Positions 1 to 8,607 of a stretch of 64,000 bases of DNA are shown in pieces. A program made the translations under genes and the position numbers. Position 1 is the stretch's first letter. Each line of letters starts with the position of its first letter. The DNA comes from Pontibacter virosus (GTDB lineage: Bacteria; Bacteroidota; Bacteroidia; Cytophagales; Hymenobacteraceae), in contig NZ_QEKI01000004.1 of the NCBI RefSeq assembly GCF_003096355.1, forward strand, positions 372,001 through 436,000, read 5' to 3'. Below the pieces are notes generated by a model. It was not told the origin of the DNA. It was given only the letters and a program-made list of their open reading frames with translations, and ran no database searches.

Positions 1-1273
1 CAATCACCTCTGCTCTCACGCTGCGGGCCATATCGGTTACTTCTTCCGGGCGCTCGTCTATGAGCAGGATCATCAGGTATACCTCCGGATGGTTTTCGGA
101 GATAGCGTTGGCGATCTCTTTCAGCAACACGGTCTTACCTGTCTTCGGCTGCGCCACGATCATACCACGCTGGCCTTTACCGATCGGGGCAAACAGATCG
201 AGGATACGGGTTGAAAGCAGGTTGGGCTTGGTCGTCAGTTTCAGGCGCTCTTCCGGGAAAAGCGGTGTCAGGTGCTGGAAAGGGATACGGTCGCGGATTT
301 CCTCTGTAGTTCGTCCGTTCACCAAATCCACCTTGAGCAGGGCAAAGTACTTCTCCCCTTCTTTCGGCGGACGGATCTGTCCTTTCACAGTATCGCCCGT
401 CTTCAGACCAAACAACTTGATCTGCGAAGGAGACACATAGATATCGTCTGGCGAGGCCAGGTAATTGTAATGTGTAGAGCGAAGGAAGCCGTAGCCATCC
501 TGCATCAACTCCAACACACCTTCATTTAGGATTATTCCGTCAAACTCGCGGAAGTTATTGCTACTTGCGGCTGCGTTCTGCTGACGGCGTGGCGCATTAT
601 CTCCGCCACGGTTGCTCTGGTCAGGGCGGCTATCGCTGCGATTGCCCACTTCAGGACGCTGCTCGCGATCAGCTCGGTTGCCTACTTCAGGGCGCTGCTC
701 ACGATTGTCGTTTCTTTCATTTCTTTCGCTACGCTCAGGACGCTGAGATTCAGTTCTGTCATTGCGCTGCTCCGTTCTCTCTGCACGTTCAGGACGCTGC
801 TCTGTTCTCTCCACACGTTCCGGACGAGCCTCGGTGCGCTCCACACGCTGTTCCTGTCGCTGCTCACGCGGCGTGCCATCGTTGCGGTTGTCGCGGCGGG
901 TCGTTACGCGCTCACGTTGTGGACCGTGGTCCTTTACGGGTGCTGCTTGTTGTACTAAAGTCGGGCTGGTTTGCTCGCGGCGGGCTGCTTCGCGGACAGG
1001 TTTTGCCTGGGCTGGCGCCTCGGCTACTGGTGCCTCTTGCTCTTCACTGATCGTAATTGTGTTTTCCGTAGCGGCGGGTTCGCTGGCGGCTGTACTGGAG
1101 GAGGATTTTACTTTTTTCGGCAATTTGTCGGGAGGGGTTATGGCTTGCTGGTCAAGGATTTTGTAGACCAGATCCTGTTTGCTGAGTTTCTTGAAATTCT
1201 TAACACCCAGGTCTTCTGCAATTTCCTTGAGTTCTGAAAGAAGCCTATCTTTCAATTCTTCAATATTGTACAT
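1..1273 (-). CDS. rho: Transcription termination factor Rho (C-terminus beyond window)
   Basis: Rho is the RNA-binding hexameric ATPase/helicase that ends transcription of untranslated RNA. The gene is read leftwards from an ATG at 1271-1273, and its 3' end lies outside the window, so 424 codons are visible. The first 45 or so residues form the helical Rho N-terminal domain (start [19 protein letters not shown]). A long low-complexity segment at about residues 55-240 follows, very rich in Arg, Glu, Pro and Gln, with repeated RPER.ERTEQ units. After it come the RNA-binding cold-shock-like domain ([18 protein letters not shown]) and the start of the ATPase domain, with the Walker A motif AQPKTGKT and the [11 protein letters not shown] segment. 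Inserts between the N-terminal helices and the RNA-binding domain are known in Bacteroidetes Rho. Identification is secure. Confidence 0.96.
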   Translation of the reverse strand, partial: MYNIEELKDRLLSELKEIAEDLGVKNFKKLSKQDLVYKILDQQAITPPDKLPKKVKSSSSTAASEPAATENTITISEEQEAPVAEAPAQAKPVREAARREQTSPTLVQQAAPVKDHGPQRERVTTRRDNRNDGTPREQRQEQRVERTEARPERVERTEQRPERAERTEQRNDRTESQRPERSERNERNDNREQRPEVGNRADREQRPEVGNRSDSRPDQSNRGGDNAPRRQQNAAASSNNFREFDGIILNEGVLELMQDGYGFLRSTHYNYLASPDDIYVSPSQIKLFGLKTGDTVKGQIRPPKEGEKYFALLKVDLVNGRTTEEIRDRIPFQHLTPLFPEERLKLTTKPNLLSTRILDLFAPIGKGQRGMIVAQPKTGKTVLLKEIANAISENHPEVYLMILLIDERPEEVTDMARSVRAEVI

Positions 1274-1525
1274 AAATGTGGTATGGTAGTTAAATTAACC
1301 TGCTTGGCACGCATGGGCGGACGCAGCGAGAGCTTGACTTATTAATTCGGAAAATGAATGAATGCGATAGAGTTTTGTGCGGCTCAGGAAAGGGCCTGCC
1401 ATAAATTGCACTGCAATGTTATTGCAATGCTTATTAATTAACAAATATTAGCGGAGAATTTGTTGAAAATGTTTCAGATTTTCCTTAAAAGATTTCGTAA
1501 ATGCCGCTTACAACCTAAAAAAGTA

Positions 1526-1533
1526 TATTTTTG
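1526..1533 (+). promoter_or_regulatory. Bacteroidetes-type -7 box upstream of serS
   Basis: TATTTTTG matches the TAnnTTTG consensus used by the Bacteroidetes primary sigma factor. It ends 22 bases before the serS ATG at 1556. I see no good TTG -33 element at the expected spacing. The box lies inside the upstream extension of the open frame, which supports starting serS at 1556 rather than at the earlier in-frame ATG at 1460. Confidence 0.55.
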
Positions 1534-1555
1534 CAGCTATACAAAGACTCAAACT

Positions 1556-2830
1556 ATGCTACAGCTAAACATTTTAAGAGAGCAGACAGCGCTTGTGATA
1601 GCTGGACTTACCAAGAAAAACTACAAAAATGCCGCCCAAGAGGTAGAGGCTATTGTAGCCCTGGACCAGCAGCGCCGACAGGTGCAAAGCCAGCACGATG
1701 AGCTGCAGGCCCGTGCCAATACCATCTCAAAAGAGATCGGTATACTGATGAAGAACGGCGACCGCGAAAAAGCGGAAGCCTCCAAAGCAGAAACATCAGA
1801 GTTAAAGCAGCAGACCAAATCGCTGAGTGAGCAGCTAGCCGCCATCGAAGAGCAAATACAGCAAGCACTATACAAGCTGCCGAACCTTCCGCATGCAAGT
1901 GTTCCTGAAGGTAGAACAGCAGAAGACAACGAAGTAGTTCTACAACACGGTGAAATTCCTACACTGCACGAAGGCGCCCTGCCACACTGGGAGCTCATCC
2001 AGCAATACGACATCATCGACTTCGAGCTGGGCAACAAGATTTCCGGCGCTGGTTTTCCGGTATACAAGAAGCAAGGCGCCCGCCTGCAGCGCGCACTCAT
2101 CAACTTCTTCCTGGACGAGGCCATGAAAGCCGGCTACATAGAAGTGCAGCCACCTATTTTGGTGAACGAAGCCTCTGGCTACGGCACCGGTCAGCTGCCT
2201 GACAAAGACGGCCAGATGTACCACGCCACTGAAGACAACCTATACCTGATCCCGACGGCCGAGGTGCCGATCACGAACCTGTACCGTGACGTGATTGTGC
2301 CGGTGGAGCAGCTGCCGATCAAGAACGCGGGCCATACACCGTGCTTCAGAAGAGAAGCCGGATCGTGGGGAGCCGATGTGCGTGGTTTGAACCGCCTGCA
2401 CCAGTTCGACAAGGTAGAGATTGTACAGATTACGCTGCCAGAAAAGTCATACGAAACGCTGGAAGAAATGAGCAGCTACATCCAGGGCCTGCTTCAAAAA
2501 CTGGAGCTCCCTTACCGTGTGCTGCGCCTGTGCGGCGGCGACATGGGCTTTACCTCTGCCCTCACCTACGACATGGAGGTATACTCTACTGCCCAGAACC
2601 GCTGGCTGGAAGTAAGCTCTGCCTCGAACTTTGAGACTTACCAGTCTAACCGATTGAAACTGCGCTACAAAACGGAGTCGGGTAAGACGCAGCTGCTGCA
2701 CACGCTCAATGGCAGTGCCCTGGCATTGCCGCGTATCGTAGCCGCTATCCTCGAAAACAACCAGACACCAGACGGCATCAACATGCCGAAGGTGCTGCAC
2801 CCATACCTGGGTTTTGAGAAGATTTCCTAG
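1556..2830 (+). CDS. serS: Serine--tRNA ligase
   Basis: Class II aminoacyl-tRNA synthetase that charges tRNA-Ser (and tRNA-Sec where present) in the cytoplasm. The 424-residue length is normal for the family. Residues ~30-105 form the antiparallel coiled-coil arm that grips the tRNA long variable arm. The catalytic core follows: motif 2 is seen as FRREAGSWGADVRGLNRLHQ near residue 264, with the TAEVP segment before it, and motif 3 as GSALALPRIVAAILENNQ near residue 385. The open frame extends upstream to 1460, but residues before MLQLNILREQ do not look like SerRS and overlap a promoter box, so 1556 is chosen as start. A strong hairpin terminator follows the stop. Confidence 0.97.
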   Translation: MLQLNILREQTALVIAGLTKKNYKNAAQEVEAIVALDQQRRQVQSQHDELQARANTISKEIGILMKNGDREKAEASKAETSELKQQTKSLSEQLAAIEEQIQQALYKLPNLPHASVPEGRTAEDNEVVLQHGEIPTLHEGALPHWELIQQYDIIDFELGNKISGAGFPVYKKQGARLQRALINFFLDEAMKAGYIEVQPPILVNEASGYGTGQLPDKDGQMYHATEDNLYLIPTAEVPITNLYRDVIVPVEQLPIKNAGHTPCFRREAGSWGADVRGLNRLHQFDKVEIVQITLPEKSYETLEEMSSYIQGLLQKLELPYRVLRLCGGDMGFTSALTYDMEVYSTAQNRWLEVSSASNFETYQSNRLKLRYKTESGKTQLLHTLNGSALALPRIVAAILENNQTPDGINMPKVLHPYLGFEKIS

Positions 2831-2872
2831 AAAGTGAAAATTTTAAGGTTGTAGAGATTCCTCTATACCTGA

Positions 2873-2917
2873 ACAAAGAAGCGCCGCTGAGTTACTTCAG
2901 CGGCGCTTCTTTGTTTT
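2873..2917 (+). terminator. Rho-independent terminator after serS
   Basis: Perfect 18-bp inverted repeat, arms 2873-2890 and 2897-2914 (core AAGAAGCGCCGCTGA), with a 6-base loop and a following T-rich tail. It stands 42 bases after the serS stop. Confidence 0.9.
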
Positions 2918-3034
2918 ACTGGACTTATACCCCAATGCTTGAAGTCAATTCTTAGCGTTTGGAATTGAAGATTCATTCCTTGATCATCTTCAAACCTTTA
3001 ACTTTCCAGAGCTTCCTATCTCCAAATCGGGGAA

Positions 3035-3445
3035 CTATCCAAACTGCTCCAGGTACTGCTGGTAGTAATTCTTAAGCTTATACTTTTTGAGTGTTTCAGT
3101 CTTGGCCTGTTGTATACCTGCTTCGCTAAGCGATGTCTGCGAGAGCAGCTTCTGCAGCGGACTTTCAGATGTTTCGTCTGCTGAGTTTAGTGTCACTTCT
3201 TCGTACCGGGCCAGAAACTGCTCAGACAGGGCTAGCTTGTTTTTTTGCACTTGTACAAAGCCAGCTGACACCAGCTTTTCGAGCCCCTGCTCCAGGTCTT
3301 GCAACGCCAGCACATCGCCATCCAGGGCGTCGATCATCAGCAGCACATCCTGCAGGGTAGCGCCGCCTTCGCCGCCCGTTGCCAGCAGCAGGGCATCGAG
3401 TAATTGCTCGTCAGTGGCCTGCCAGCTCAGATTAAATTTGGACAT
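3035..3445 (-). CDS. Small soluble protein of unknown function, winged-helix-like
   Basis: A 136-residue protein without signal peptide or membrane segment. I do not recognise a named family. The N-terminal ~75 residues read as a helix-rich domain beginning SWQATDEQLLDALLLATGG, followed by LQDVLLMIDALDGDVLALQDLEQGLEKL and VSAGFVQV. The pattern of three helices plus a short strand is like winged-helix domains, where such a 'leaf' often senses or binds nucleic acid. The C-terminal half is polar and ends in a Lys/Tyr-rich helix (KKYKLKNYYQQYLEQFG). It stands alone between serS and the TraB/GumN gene, converging with serS and diverging from the gene at 3567. Function cannot be assigned; that it is a real gene is supported by its composition and clean start after the divergent spacer. 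Confidence 0.75.
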   Translation of the reverse strand: MSKFNLSWQATDEQLLDALLLATGGEGGATLQDVLLMIDALDGDVLALQDLEQGLEKLVSAGFVQVQKNKLALSEQFLARYEEVTLNSADETSESPLQKLLSQTSLSEAGIQQAKTETLKKYKLKNYYQQYLEQFG

Positions 3446-3566
3446 ATTAATTACTTTTCTGAATCTTTATAGGTGCCGTTTGCGCAAAAGCAGCAAACGG
3501 CCTTTTCATTTGCAAAACTACAGCTATCCCGCTCAATCTGAAACAACCTTTTATCATCTTATACAC

Positions 3567-4514
3567 ATGCATTTCAAAAACAAAATTGCCTGGCTATACC
3601 TGTTAGTAGCCTTCCTTATCTGCCCTACCCTCAGCCAGGCCCAGAAAGTAAAATCAAAACCGGCTAAAACGACTACTGCCCAGGCACAGCCTGTTACCTC
3701 CGCCAAATCGTTACTCTGGGAGATCAGCGGAAACGGTCTGAAGCAGCCGTCTTACCTGTACGGCACTTACCACCTGCTCAACGCCAGCTACCTGAACACG
3801 GTACCGGAAGTAACTGAGCGGTTTATGGAAAGCCGTGGTGTGGTGGTAGAAACCGAGATCGATTCAGCTAAAATGATGCAACTGGGTGCCAAAATGGTGA
3901 TGCCAGACAACAAGCTCTCAAACCTGTTGAGCAAAGAGGATTATGCCCTGGTAAACAAGGAAATTAAAGAGCAGTTTGGCTTTGAGCTGAGCATGGCCGA
4001 CCAGATGAAGCCGATGACACTGCTCCTGATGCTTTCCCTGAAAGACTACCAGCGCATGGAAGTGCTGAAGGAATACACCGGCCAGCCGCTTGACATGTAT
4101 TTTGCCAGCTACAACAAGAAAAGCAAAAAGAAGGTGAGCACACTCGAAACCATGGAACAGCAGTTTGACCTGCTTTACAACCACCATCCGCTGGATAAGC
4201 AGGCTGAGCAACTGGTGTCTTATGTGAAGAACAAGGAAACGGCTATGCAAATGTCTGACAAACTCGTGCAGCTATACTTTGACAAAGACCTGGCAGGTAT
4301 GTGGGCGCTTTCACATGAATACAACGAACTGACCGGCGGTGGCGACATGGCCTACATAGCCGACGACCGCAACAAAAACTGGATGACCAAGCTCCCTGCC
4401 ATCATGAAAGAGCAGTCTACTTTTATAGCAGTTGGTGCCATGCACCTGCCTGGCGAAAACGGCCTGCTGCAGTTGCTGCAAAGAGCCGGCTACACCGTGA
4501 AACCGCTGCAGTAA
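3567..4514 (+). CDS. TraB/GumN (TIKI-like) family protein, exported
   Basis: A 315-residue protein of the TraB/GumN/TIKI superfamily, whose eukaryotic TIKI members are metalloproteases; bacterial roles are mostly unknown. A signal peptide is visible at residues 1-26 (KIAWLYLLVAFLICPTLSQAQ), so it is exported to the periplasm or outer surface. The two family hallmark GxxH motifs are present: GTYH near residue 66 in SYLYGTYHLLNASYL, and GAMH near the C-terminus in FIAVGAMHLPGENGLLQLL. A conserved Glu in VVVETEID follows the first. The open frame continues upstream to 3087 antisense to the preceding gene, but residues before MHFKNKIAW are not family-like, so 3567 is the start. Family assignment is firm; substrate is unknown. 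Confidence 0.9.
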   Translation: MHFKNKIAWLYLLVAFLICPTLSQAQKVKSKPAKTTTAQAQPVTSAKSLLWEISGNGLKQPSYLYGTYHLLNASYLNTVPEVTERFMESRGVVVETEIDSAKMMQLGAKMVMPDNKLSNLLSKEDYALVNKEIKEQFGFELSMADQMKPMTLLLMLSLKDYQRMEVLKEYTGQPLDMYFASYNKKSKKKVSTLETMEQQFDLLYNHHPLDKQAEQLVSYVKNKETAMQMSDKLVQLYFDKDLAGMWALSHEYNELTGGGDMAYIADDRNKNWMTKLPAIMKEQSTFIAVGAMHLPGENGLLQLLQRAGYTVKPLQ

Positions 4515-4524
4515 ACCAAACCTC

Positions 4525-4542
4525 CAGGTATAGCTATACCTG
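4525..4542. repeat. 18-bp perfect palindrome built from the dispersed GCTATACCTG motif
   Basis: CAGGTATAGCTATACCTG reads identically on both strands. It consists of two head-to-head copies of the short motif that recurs across the left part of the window. It lies just after the TraB/GumN stop and before a terminator hairpin. Confidence 0.7.
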
Positions 4543-4548
4543 AAAACG

Positions 4549-4592
4549 GCATCGCCCGCACAAGTTTAAACCTGTGCGGGCGATGCTGCTTT
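4549..4592. terminator. Terminator hairpin between convergent genes
   Basis: Arms 4549-4561 (GCATCGCCCGCAC) and 4574-4586 are perfectly complementary around a 12-base AT-rich loop, followed by TGCTTTTA on the plus strand. It serves the TraB/GumN gene and could also stop transcripts of the convergent GT9 gene. Confidence 0.75.
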
Positions 4593-4622
4593 TATACCTG
4601 CCTAGTGTATACCTAAGCTGCT

Positions 4623-5621
4623 TTATACCTTAAAAGGCTGTCGCTCGATGGCACTGAAATCGATATCGCGCATGCACTTGAAATGGCCCTTGGGGCACTT
4701 GCTATACCCAATTTTAGAGCAGGGCCGGCAAGGCAGTCCGTTTACTTCGAGCACCTTATACCTGGTCCTGAAAGGATACATGCCAAACTCAGGTATGGTA
4801 TTGCCCCACACACTGATGATGTCCTTTTGAAAAGCCGCCGCAATGTGCATCAGCCCCGTGTCGTGGCTCACCGCCTGCTGTGCCTGCCGCACCAGCGAGG
4901 CCGAACCAGCCAGGCTATACCTGCCACAGGCGTTGTAGATGGTTGTTGGTTGTTGATTGCTTGTTGTTGATTGATTAAAATGAGCAGCGATCTCCTCTCC
5001 TACCACTGCGTCTTCTTTGCCACCTAGCAGGACGATTGGCTGTTTTAGCTCCGCACACAGCTCGATGATGCGCTCCGTGGGAAGTCGCTTGGTATAGTGC
5101 TGTGCCCCGATGGCGAAGGCTGTATACCCTCGCCGGAAGGGCTCCGGAAGTGAATTAATGTCTACTTCGGCATCGGCAGGTATAAAGTAATCCAGCCCTT
5201 TGCCGTCGTCTTGTATACCCAGTGGCGCAGCCGCCACCAGGTAGCGGTTCACAATGTGCACGTCCGGCAGGCGGTTCACTTTCAGATTCACCATCAGCCA
5301 CTTCTCAAAGTTGAGTTTATCGAAACTTTTGGAGGCTTTGCCCAACCGCATTTTGATGATGCGGGTGCGCAGGTTGTTGTGCAGGTCTACTATAAAGTCG
5401 AAGTTCTCGGCCTTGAGTTGCTGCACCAGTTGGTTCAGGCTGCCGTCCAACGTATGTACCTTATCGATGTAAGGGTTGGGCACCAGTATACCTCTAAAGG
5501 CCTGCTTGGTGCCGTAATGCACTTCTGCGTCCGGCACCTGCTGCTTTATGCAGCGCACCACCGGCGTTGTCAGCACGATGTCGCCGATAGAGGAAAAACG
5601 GAGAATAAGGATTTTCGGCAT
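4623..5621 (-). CDS. Glycosyltransferase family 9 (heptosyltransferase-like)
   Basis: A 332-residue GT9 enzyme, the family of ADP-heptose:LPS heptosyltransferases, expected to act at the cytoplasmic face of the inner membrane in outer-core or LPS glycan assembly. It starts MPKILILRFSSIGDIVLTTP, the typical GT9 N-terminal Rossmann fold with the conserved GD. The C-terminal donor-binding half has VSHDTGLMHIAAA and WGNTIPEFGMYPF. A cysteine-rich tail, CRPCSKIGYSKCPKGHFKC, is also present in the second GT9 at 16626. It is read 3 bases after polX, so the two are translationally close and probably co-transcribed. Residues around STTSNQQPTT are a low-complexity insertion encoded by tandem CAATCAACAAC-like DNA. 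Donor and acceptor sugars are unknown. Confidence 0.88.
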   Translation of the reverse strand: MPKILILRFSSIGDIVLTTPVVRCIKQQVPDAEVHYGTKQAFRGILVPNPYIDKVHTLDGSLNQLVQQLKAENFDFIVDLHNNLRTRIIKMRLGKASKSFDKLNFEKWLMVNLKVNRLPDVHIVNRYLVAAAPLGIQDDGKGLDYFIPADAEVDINSLPEPFRRGYTAFAIGAQHYTKRLPTERIIELCAELKQPIVLLGGKEDAVVGEEIAAHFNQSTTSNQQPTTIYNACGRYSLAGSASLVRQAQQAVSHDTGLMHIAAAFQKDIISVWGNTIPEFGMYPFRTRYKVLEVNGLPCRPCSKIGYSKCPKGHFKCMRDIDFSAIERQPFKV

Positions 5622-5624
5622 TCG

Positions 5625-7328
5625 CTACTTTATCTTCTCGCTCCGGGCCTTAAAATACGCTTCCACTTCCTCCGCAGACTTCGCATTGAAGGTCATCTCT
5701 TTGGTCAGTCCACCTTTGCGGCCGACCAGTACGCCATAGCGCATGTCGTCGTAGCCGCTGGTGTGGTGGGCATCCGGGTTAATGCTCAGCATCACGCCCT
5801 TCTCCAGCGCATAGTGCACCCATCGCCAGTCGATGTCGAGGCGCCAGGGGTTGGAGTTGATTTCGATGATCACGTTGTTGGCAGCGCAGGCGTCGATTAC
5901 CATTTTATGATTGATCGGGTAGCCTTCGCGGCGCAGTAGCAGGCGACCGGTTGGGTGACCGAGCATGGTGGTATAAGGGTTCTCGATGGCTGTGATCAGG
6001 CGGGCCGTGGCCTTCTGCTCATCCATGTTGAGGTTACTGTGGATGCTGGCCACAATGAAGTCAAAGGTCTTGAGGATATCCTCTTCGTAGTCCAGGGAGC
6101 CATCGCCCAGAATATCCGACTCTATCCCTTTGAATATCCTGAAAGGCGCCAGTTTCTGGTTCAGCTCGTCAATCTCTTTCTGCTGCCGCAGCACGTCTCC
6201 CTCGCGCAAACCACCGGCATAGGCGGCCGTTTTGCTGTGGTCGGATATACCTAAATACTGGTAGCCCATGTCGCGGCAGTAAGTGGCCATTTGCTCCAGG
6301 GTATGGGCGCCGTCCGAGTAGGTGCTGTGATTATGCAGGATGCCTTTCAGGTCACCAAGCTCCAGTAGCTTCGGCAACTTGTTTTCCATGGCAAGCTGCA
6401 GTTCGTTGGCGCCTTCCCGCAGCTCCGGCACGATGTAGGCCATACCTGCCGAGGCGTAGATATCCTCTTCAGAACTGTGACTGCTTTCGCGGACTACGGT
6501 GAGCATATTTTTGCTGGCTGCAAATACCTGGGAAAGGTGTGCTGGCGAAGAAGAGCGTATGAAGCGTTCATTCTGGAAATTAGCCGGGCTGGCAAAGCGG
6601 ATCTCAGTGGCCAGTCCGCTCAGGCTGTGCTTGCCGCGCCATACCATGGGGCCTGAGCTTAGCTCGTCCTGCTGCAGTTCATCCAGTTTGTTCAGGGTAG
6701 TTTCCGCTTCTGTTGGATTGTCGGTGCTCACAACCAGTTCCAGCTTCACTACTATCTCCAGGCAACGGCGCACATCGCCAACCAGCGCTACTTCAGCATC
6801 TGGAAGGGCCTGTTGTACCTGCTCCAGCAATGCCTGGGCAGCTGATTCGGCTTCTGCATAGAGCAGTTTGCCTCGGTTCTGCTGCGTAAACAGTAGCGCC
6901 TGTTTGATGTTCTCCTGGGTTTTGGCACCGAAGCCTTTCAGCTTGCTTACTTTGTCCTGCTCGCAGGCGTCGAGGAGTTCCTCCACTGTTTCCGCTCCCA
7001 GCTCTTTCCAGAGGTTACGCACTTTTTTCGGGCCAATGCCTTTGATGCGCAACATCTCTACCACGCCCGGCGGCGTTACCGAAAGTAGCTGGTCCAGTTC
7101 TGTAAAAGAACCCGTCTCGGTGATCTCGATTACGCGGGCGGCGATGCTCTTGCCCACGCCTGTTATACCTTCCAGCTCGGCCTGGCTTTTGAGTGACAGC
7201 GGCTCCTCTACCAGTTCCAGCGCAGCGGCGCCGTTCACGTACGAACGCACCTTAAACGGATTTTCGTCGTGCAGCTCCATGAGCTCGGCGGCCAGCTTAA
7301 ACAGCTTTATGATTTTCTTATTTTCCAA
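5625..7328 (-). CDS. polX: PolX-family DNA polymerase/PHP 3'-5' exonuclease, polymerase site degenerate
   Basis: About 568 residues in the PolX layout: helix-hairpin-helix N-domain, family X nucleotidyltransferase core, and a C-terminal PHP phosphoesterase. Helix-hairpin-helix motifs are seen in ITGVGKSIAARV and IKGIGPKKVRNLW. PHP metal-site motifs are intact: LHNHSTYSDG, GISDHSK, GIESDILGDGSLDYEED, HPTGRLL, EINSNPWRLD and NPDAHH. The polymerase palm reads GDVRRCLEIVVKLELVVST, where active PolX has GSxRRxxETxxDxDxLV, so the catalytic Asp pair is replaced by Lys and Glu. Base-excision repair polymerase activity is therefore doubtful, while nuclease activity may remain. An in-frame ATG at 7370 exists, but a TAnnTTTG box lies between it and the body, so the TTG at 7328 (LENKKIIKLF) is preferred. 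It forms an operon with the GT9 downstream. Confidence 0.9.
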   Translation of the reverse strand: MENKKIIKLFKLAAELMELHDENPFKVRSYVNGAAALELVEEPLSLKSQAELEGITGVGKSIAARVIEITETGSFTELDQLLSVTPPGVVEMLRIKGIGPKKVRNLWKELGAETVEELLDACEQDKVSKLKGFGAKTQENIKQALLFTQQNRGKLLYAEAESAAQALLEQVQQALPDAEVALVGDVRRCLEIVVKLELVVSTDNPTEAETTLNKLDELQQDELSSGPMVWRGKHSLSGLATEIRFASPANFQNERFIRSSSPAHLSQVFAASKNMLTVVRESSHSSEEDIYASAGMAYIVPELREGANELQLAMENKLPKLLELGDLKGILHNHSTYSDGAHTLEQMATYCRDMGYQYLGISDHSKTAAYAGGLREGDVLRQQKEIDELNQKLAPFRIFKGIESDILGDGSLDYEEDILKTFDFIVASIHSNLNMDEQKATARLITAIENPYTTMLGHPTGRLLLRREGYPINHKMVIDACAANNVIIEINSNPWRLDIDWRWVHYALEKGVMLSINPDAHHTSGYDDMRYGVLVGRKGGLTKEMTFNAKSAEEVEAYFKARSEKIK

Positions 7329-7348
7329 GACGATGTTGTGTATAAGTA

Positions 7349-7356
7349 CAAAGATA
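7349..7356 (-). promoter_or_regulatory. -7 box upstream of polX
   Basis: On the minus strand this reads TATCTTTG, a perfect TAnnTTTG box. Transcription would begin near 7343, downstream of the in-frame ATG at 7370, which is why the TTG at 7328 is taken as the polX start. No clear -33 TTG is visible. Confidence 0.55.
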
Positions 7357-7488
7357 GAAAAAGCCGCCATACCTTTGCCACCCCCATCCGGCGTCCTTTT
7401 ATATTACGGGGCTTCTATATAAAGCAGGAAATCCCTATCTTGGCTATCTATTTAGCTGTTTGTAAAAGACGCTCACAAAACAAAAAAT

Positions 7489-7887
7489 ATGAAATACGCT
7501 TCGCTCTTATGCGTTTTGTGCCTCATGTTGCTGGCCAACACCTGCCGAAAGCAGGCAGAAGCTGAGCTCCTGGGCCAAACCTGGTTACACTCTTATGAAG
7601 AAGACGAGGAGGATGTGCTCGTGTATCGGCCCAACAGCTACGACTTTCCTCCGTCAAGAGGGCGAACCGGCTTTACGTTGGAGCGTGAGGGCGTGGCCAA
7701 GCAGTATGTTATAGCCCCTGCCGACGGGTTGGAAGAACATGTCGGCATCTGGGAGTACAAAGACAAGAACACCATACGCGTACACATCCAGGGCAACGGC
7801 TACCCCGAGCAGCGATACACCATGGAAGTCGTGTCGCTCAAAGACAGTGTGCTGAAGGTGCGGATAAAGCCTGAAGTGCAGGACTAG
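7489..7887 (+). CDS. Small exported protein, possible lipoprotein, unknown function
   Basis: A 132-residue protein with an N-terminal export signal (MKYASLLCVLCLMLLANTC). The Cys after LLANT could be a lipidation site, although the -1 to -3 residues are not an ideal lipobox. The mature part is a compact beta-rich domain with recurring strands (GQTWLHSYEED, VLVYRPNSYDFPPSRGRTGFTLE, KQYVIAP, GIWEYKDKNTIRVHIQG, QRYTMEVVSLKDSVLKVRI). This pattern resembles lipocalin-like META/copper-resistance-type domains, but no hallmark is clear, so no function is given. It is divergent from polX and stands upstream of the LprI-like gene with a 55-base gap. Confidence 0.75.
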   Translation: MKYASLLCVLCLMLLANTCRKQAEAELLGQTWLHSYEEDEEDVLVYRPNSYDFPPSRGRTGFTLEREGVAKQYVIAPADGLEEHVGIWEYKDKNTIRVHIQGNGYPEQRYTMEVVSLKDSVLKVRIKPEVQD

Positions 7888-7942
7888 TTGCTGATAAAAA
7901 CTTTGAAGGTCGCGCTATAAGCTAGTTATGGGCAATAAGTAT

Positions 7943-8506
7943 ATGAAAAAGCTTACGATAATTGGGGTACTATTATTGATAGCCTTTTATGGTGCCTCAG
8001 GTCAAGACCCACGACCTCTAACTGAGAAAGAGTTGACTCAGTTGAAAAATGAAATTGAGATACAATCGAAGAATTTAAGGACTCAATTAGAGGAGGATGA
8101 TTCTTTTATTTCGGATTATCAAAAGGAAATTTCTATTGAGTTTACCGTAGATACTTTTAAAATTGAAAAGGTGTACGGTAAAAGAATAGATGTAGATTAT
8201 TCAACAAAAGGAATGGTAAATGCTACCCATGAACTAAAAGGAGAATATGACAAACTATTGAATAAGTACTACAAAATTCTAGTTTCAAAATTGTCTCCAT
8301 CTGATCAGTTGGTACTAAAGGAAGCACAAAGAAGTTGGATCGCTTACCGCGACAATGAAAGTAAGTTAATAGGAGTAATGTCAAAGGGTGAATATTCTGG
8401 AGGAGGAACAATTCAAAGGATGATAGTATCATCTAGTATTCTGACTTTAACAAAAGAAAGAGTGTTTCAATTAGTATCTCATTTGTCTTCGATTGCAGAT
8501 GAATAA
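7943..8506 (+). CDS. Exported LprI/DUF1311-like protein
   Basis: About 187 residues with a signal peptide (MKKLTIIGVLLLIAFYGASGQ). The C-terminal half contains LSPSDQLVLKEAQRSWIAYRDNE, which is typical of the DUF1311/LprI N-terminal family; some members of that family inhibit lysozyme. The remainder is Lys/Glu-rich and helical. An in-frame ATG 15 bases upstream (7928, MGNKY) is an alternative start; the MKK start gives a standard signal peptide. Base composition is clearly more AT-rich than the neighbouring genes, suggesting recent acquisition or a different mutational history. Family call is moderately sure; function as a lysozyme inhibitor is only an inference. Confidence 0.8.
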   Translation: MKKLTIIGVLLLIAFYGASGQDPRPLTEKELTQLKNEIEIQSKNLRTQLEEDDSFISDYQKEISIEFTVDTFKIEKVYGKRIDVDYSTKGMVNATHELKGEYDKLLNKYYKILVSKLSPSDQLVLKEAQRSWIAYRDNESKLIGVMSKGEYSGGGTIQRMIVSSSILTLTKERVFQLVSHLSSIADE

Positions 8507-8607
8507 AAAATTAAAGCCCATAACAAGACCTACAAGGTAGCTTCGCCATCTTATAGCAGAGCCGATTCAACCTAACTATTATAAAGAAATTACCTATACC
8601 TTACCAC

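Noticed and set aside
1460-1555. Upstream extension of serS to an earlier ATG
   Set aside because: A promoter box lies within it and the added residues have no SerRS character.
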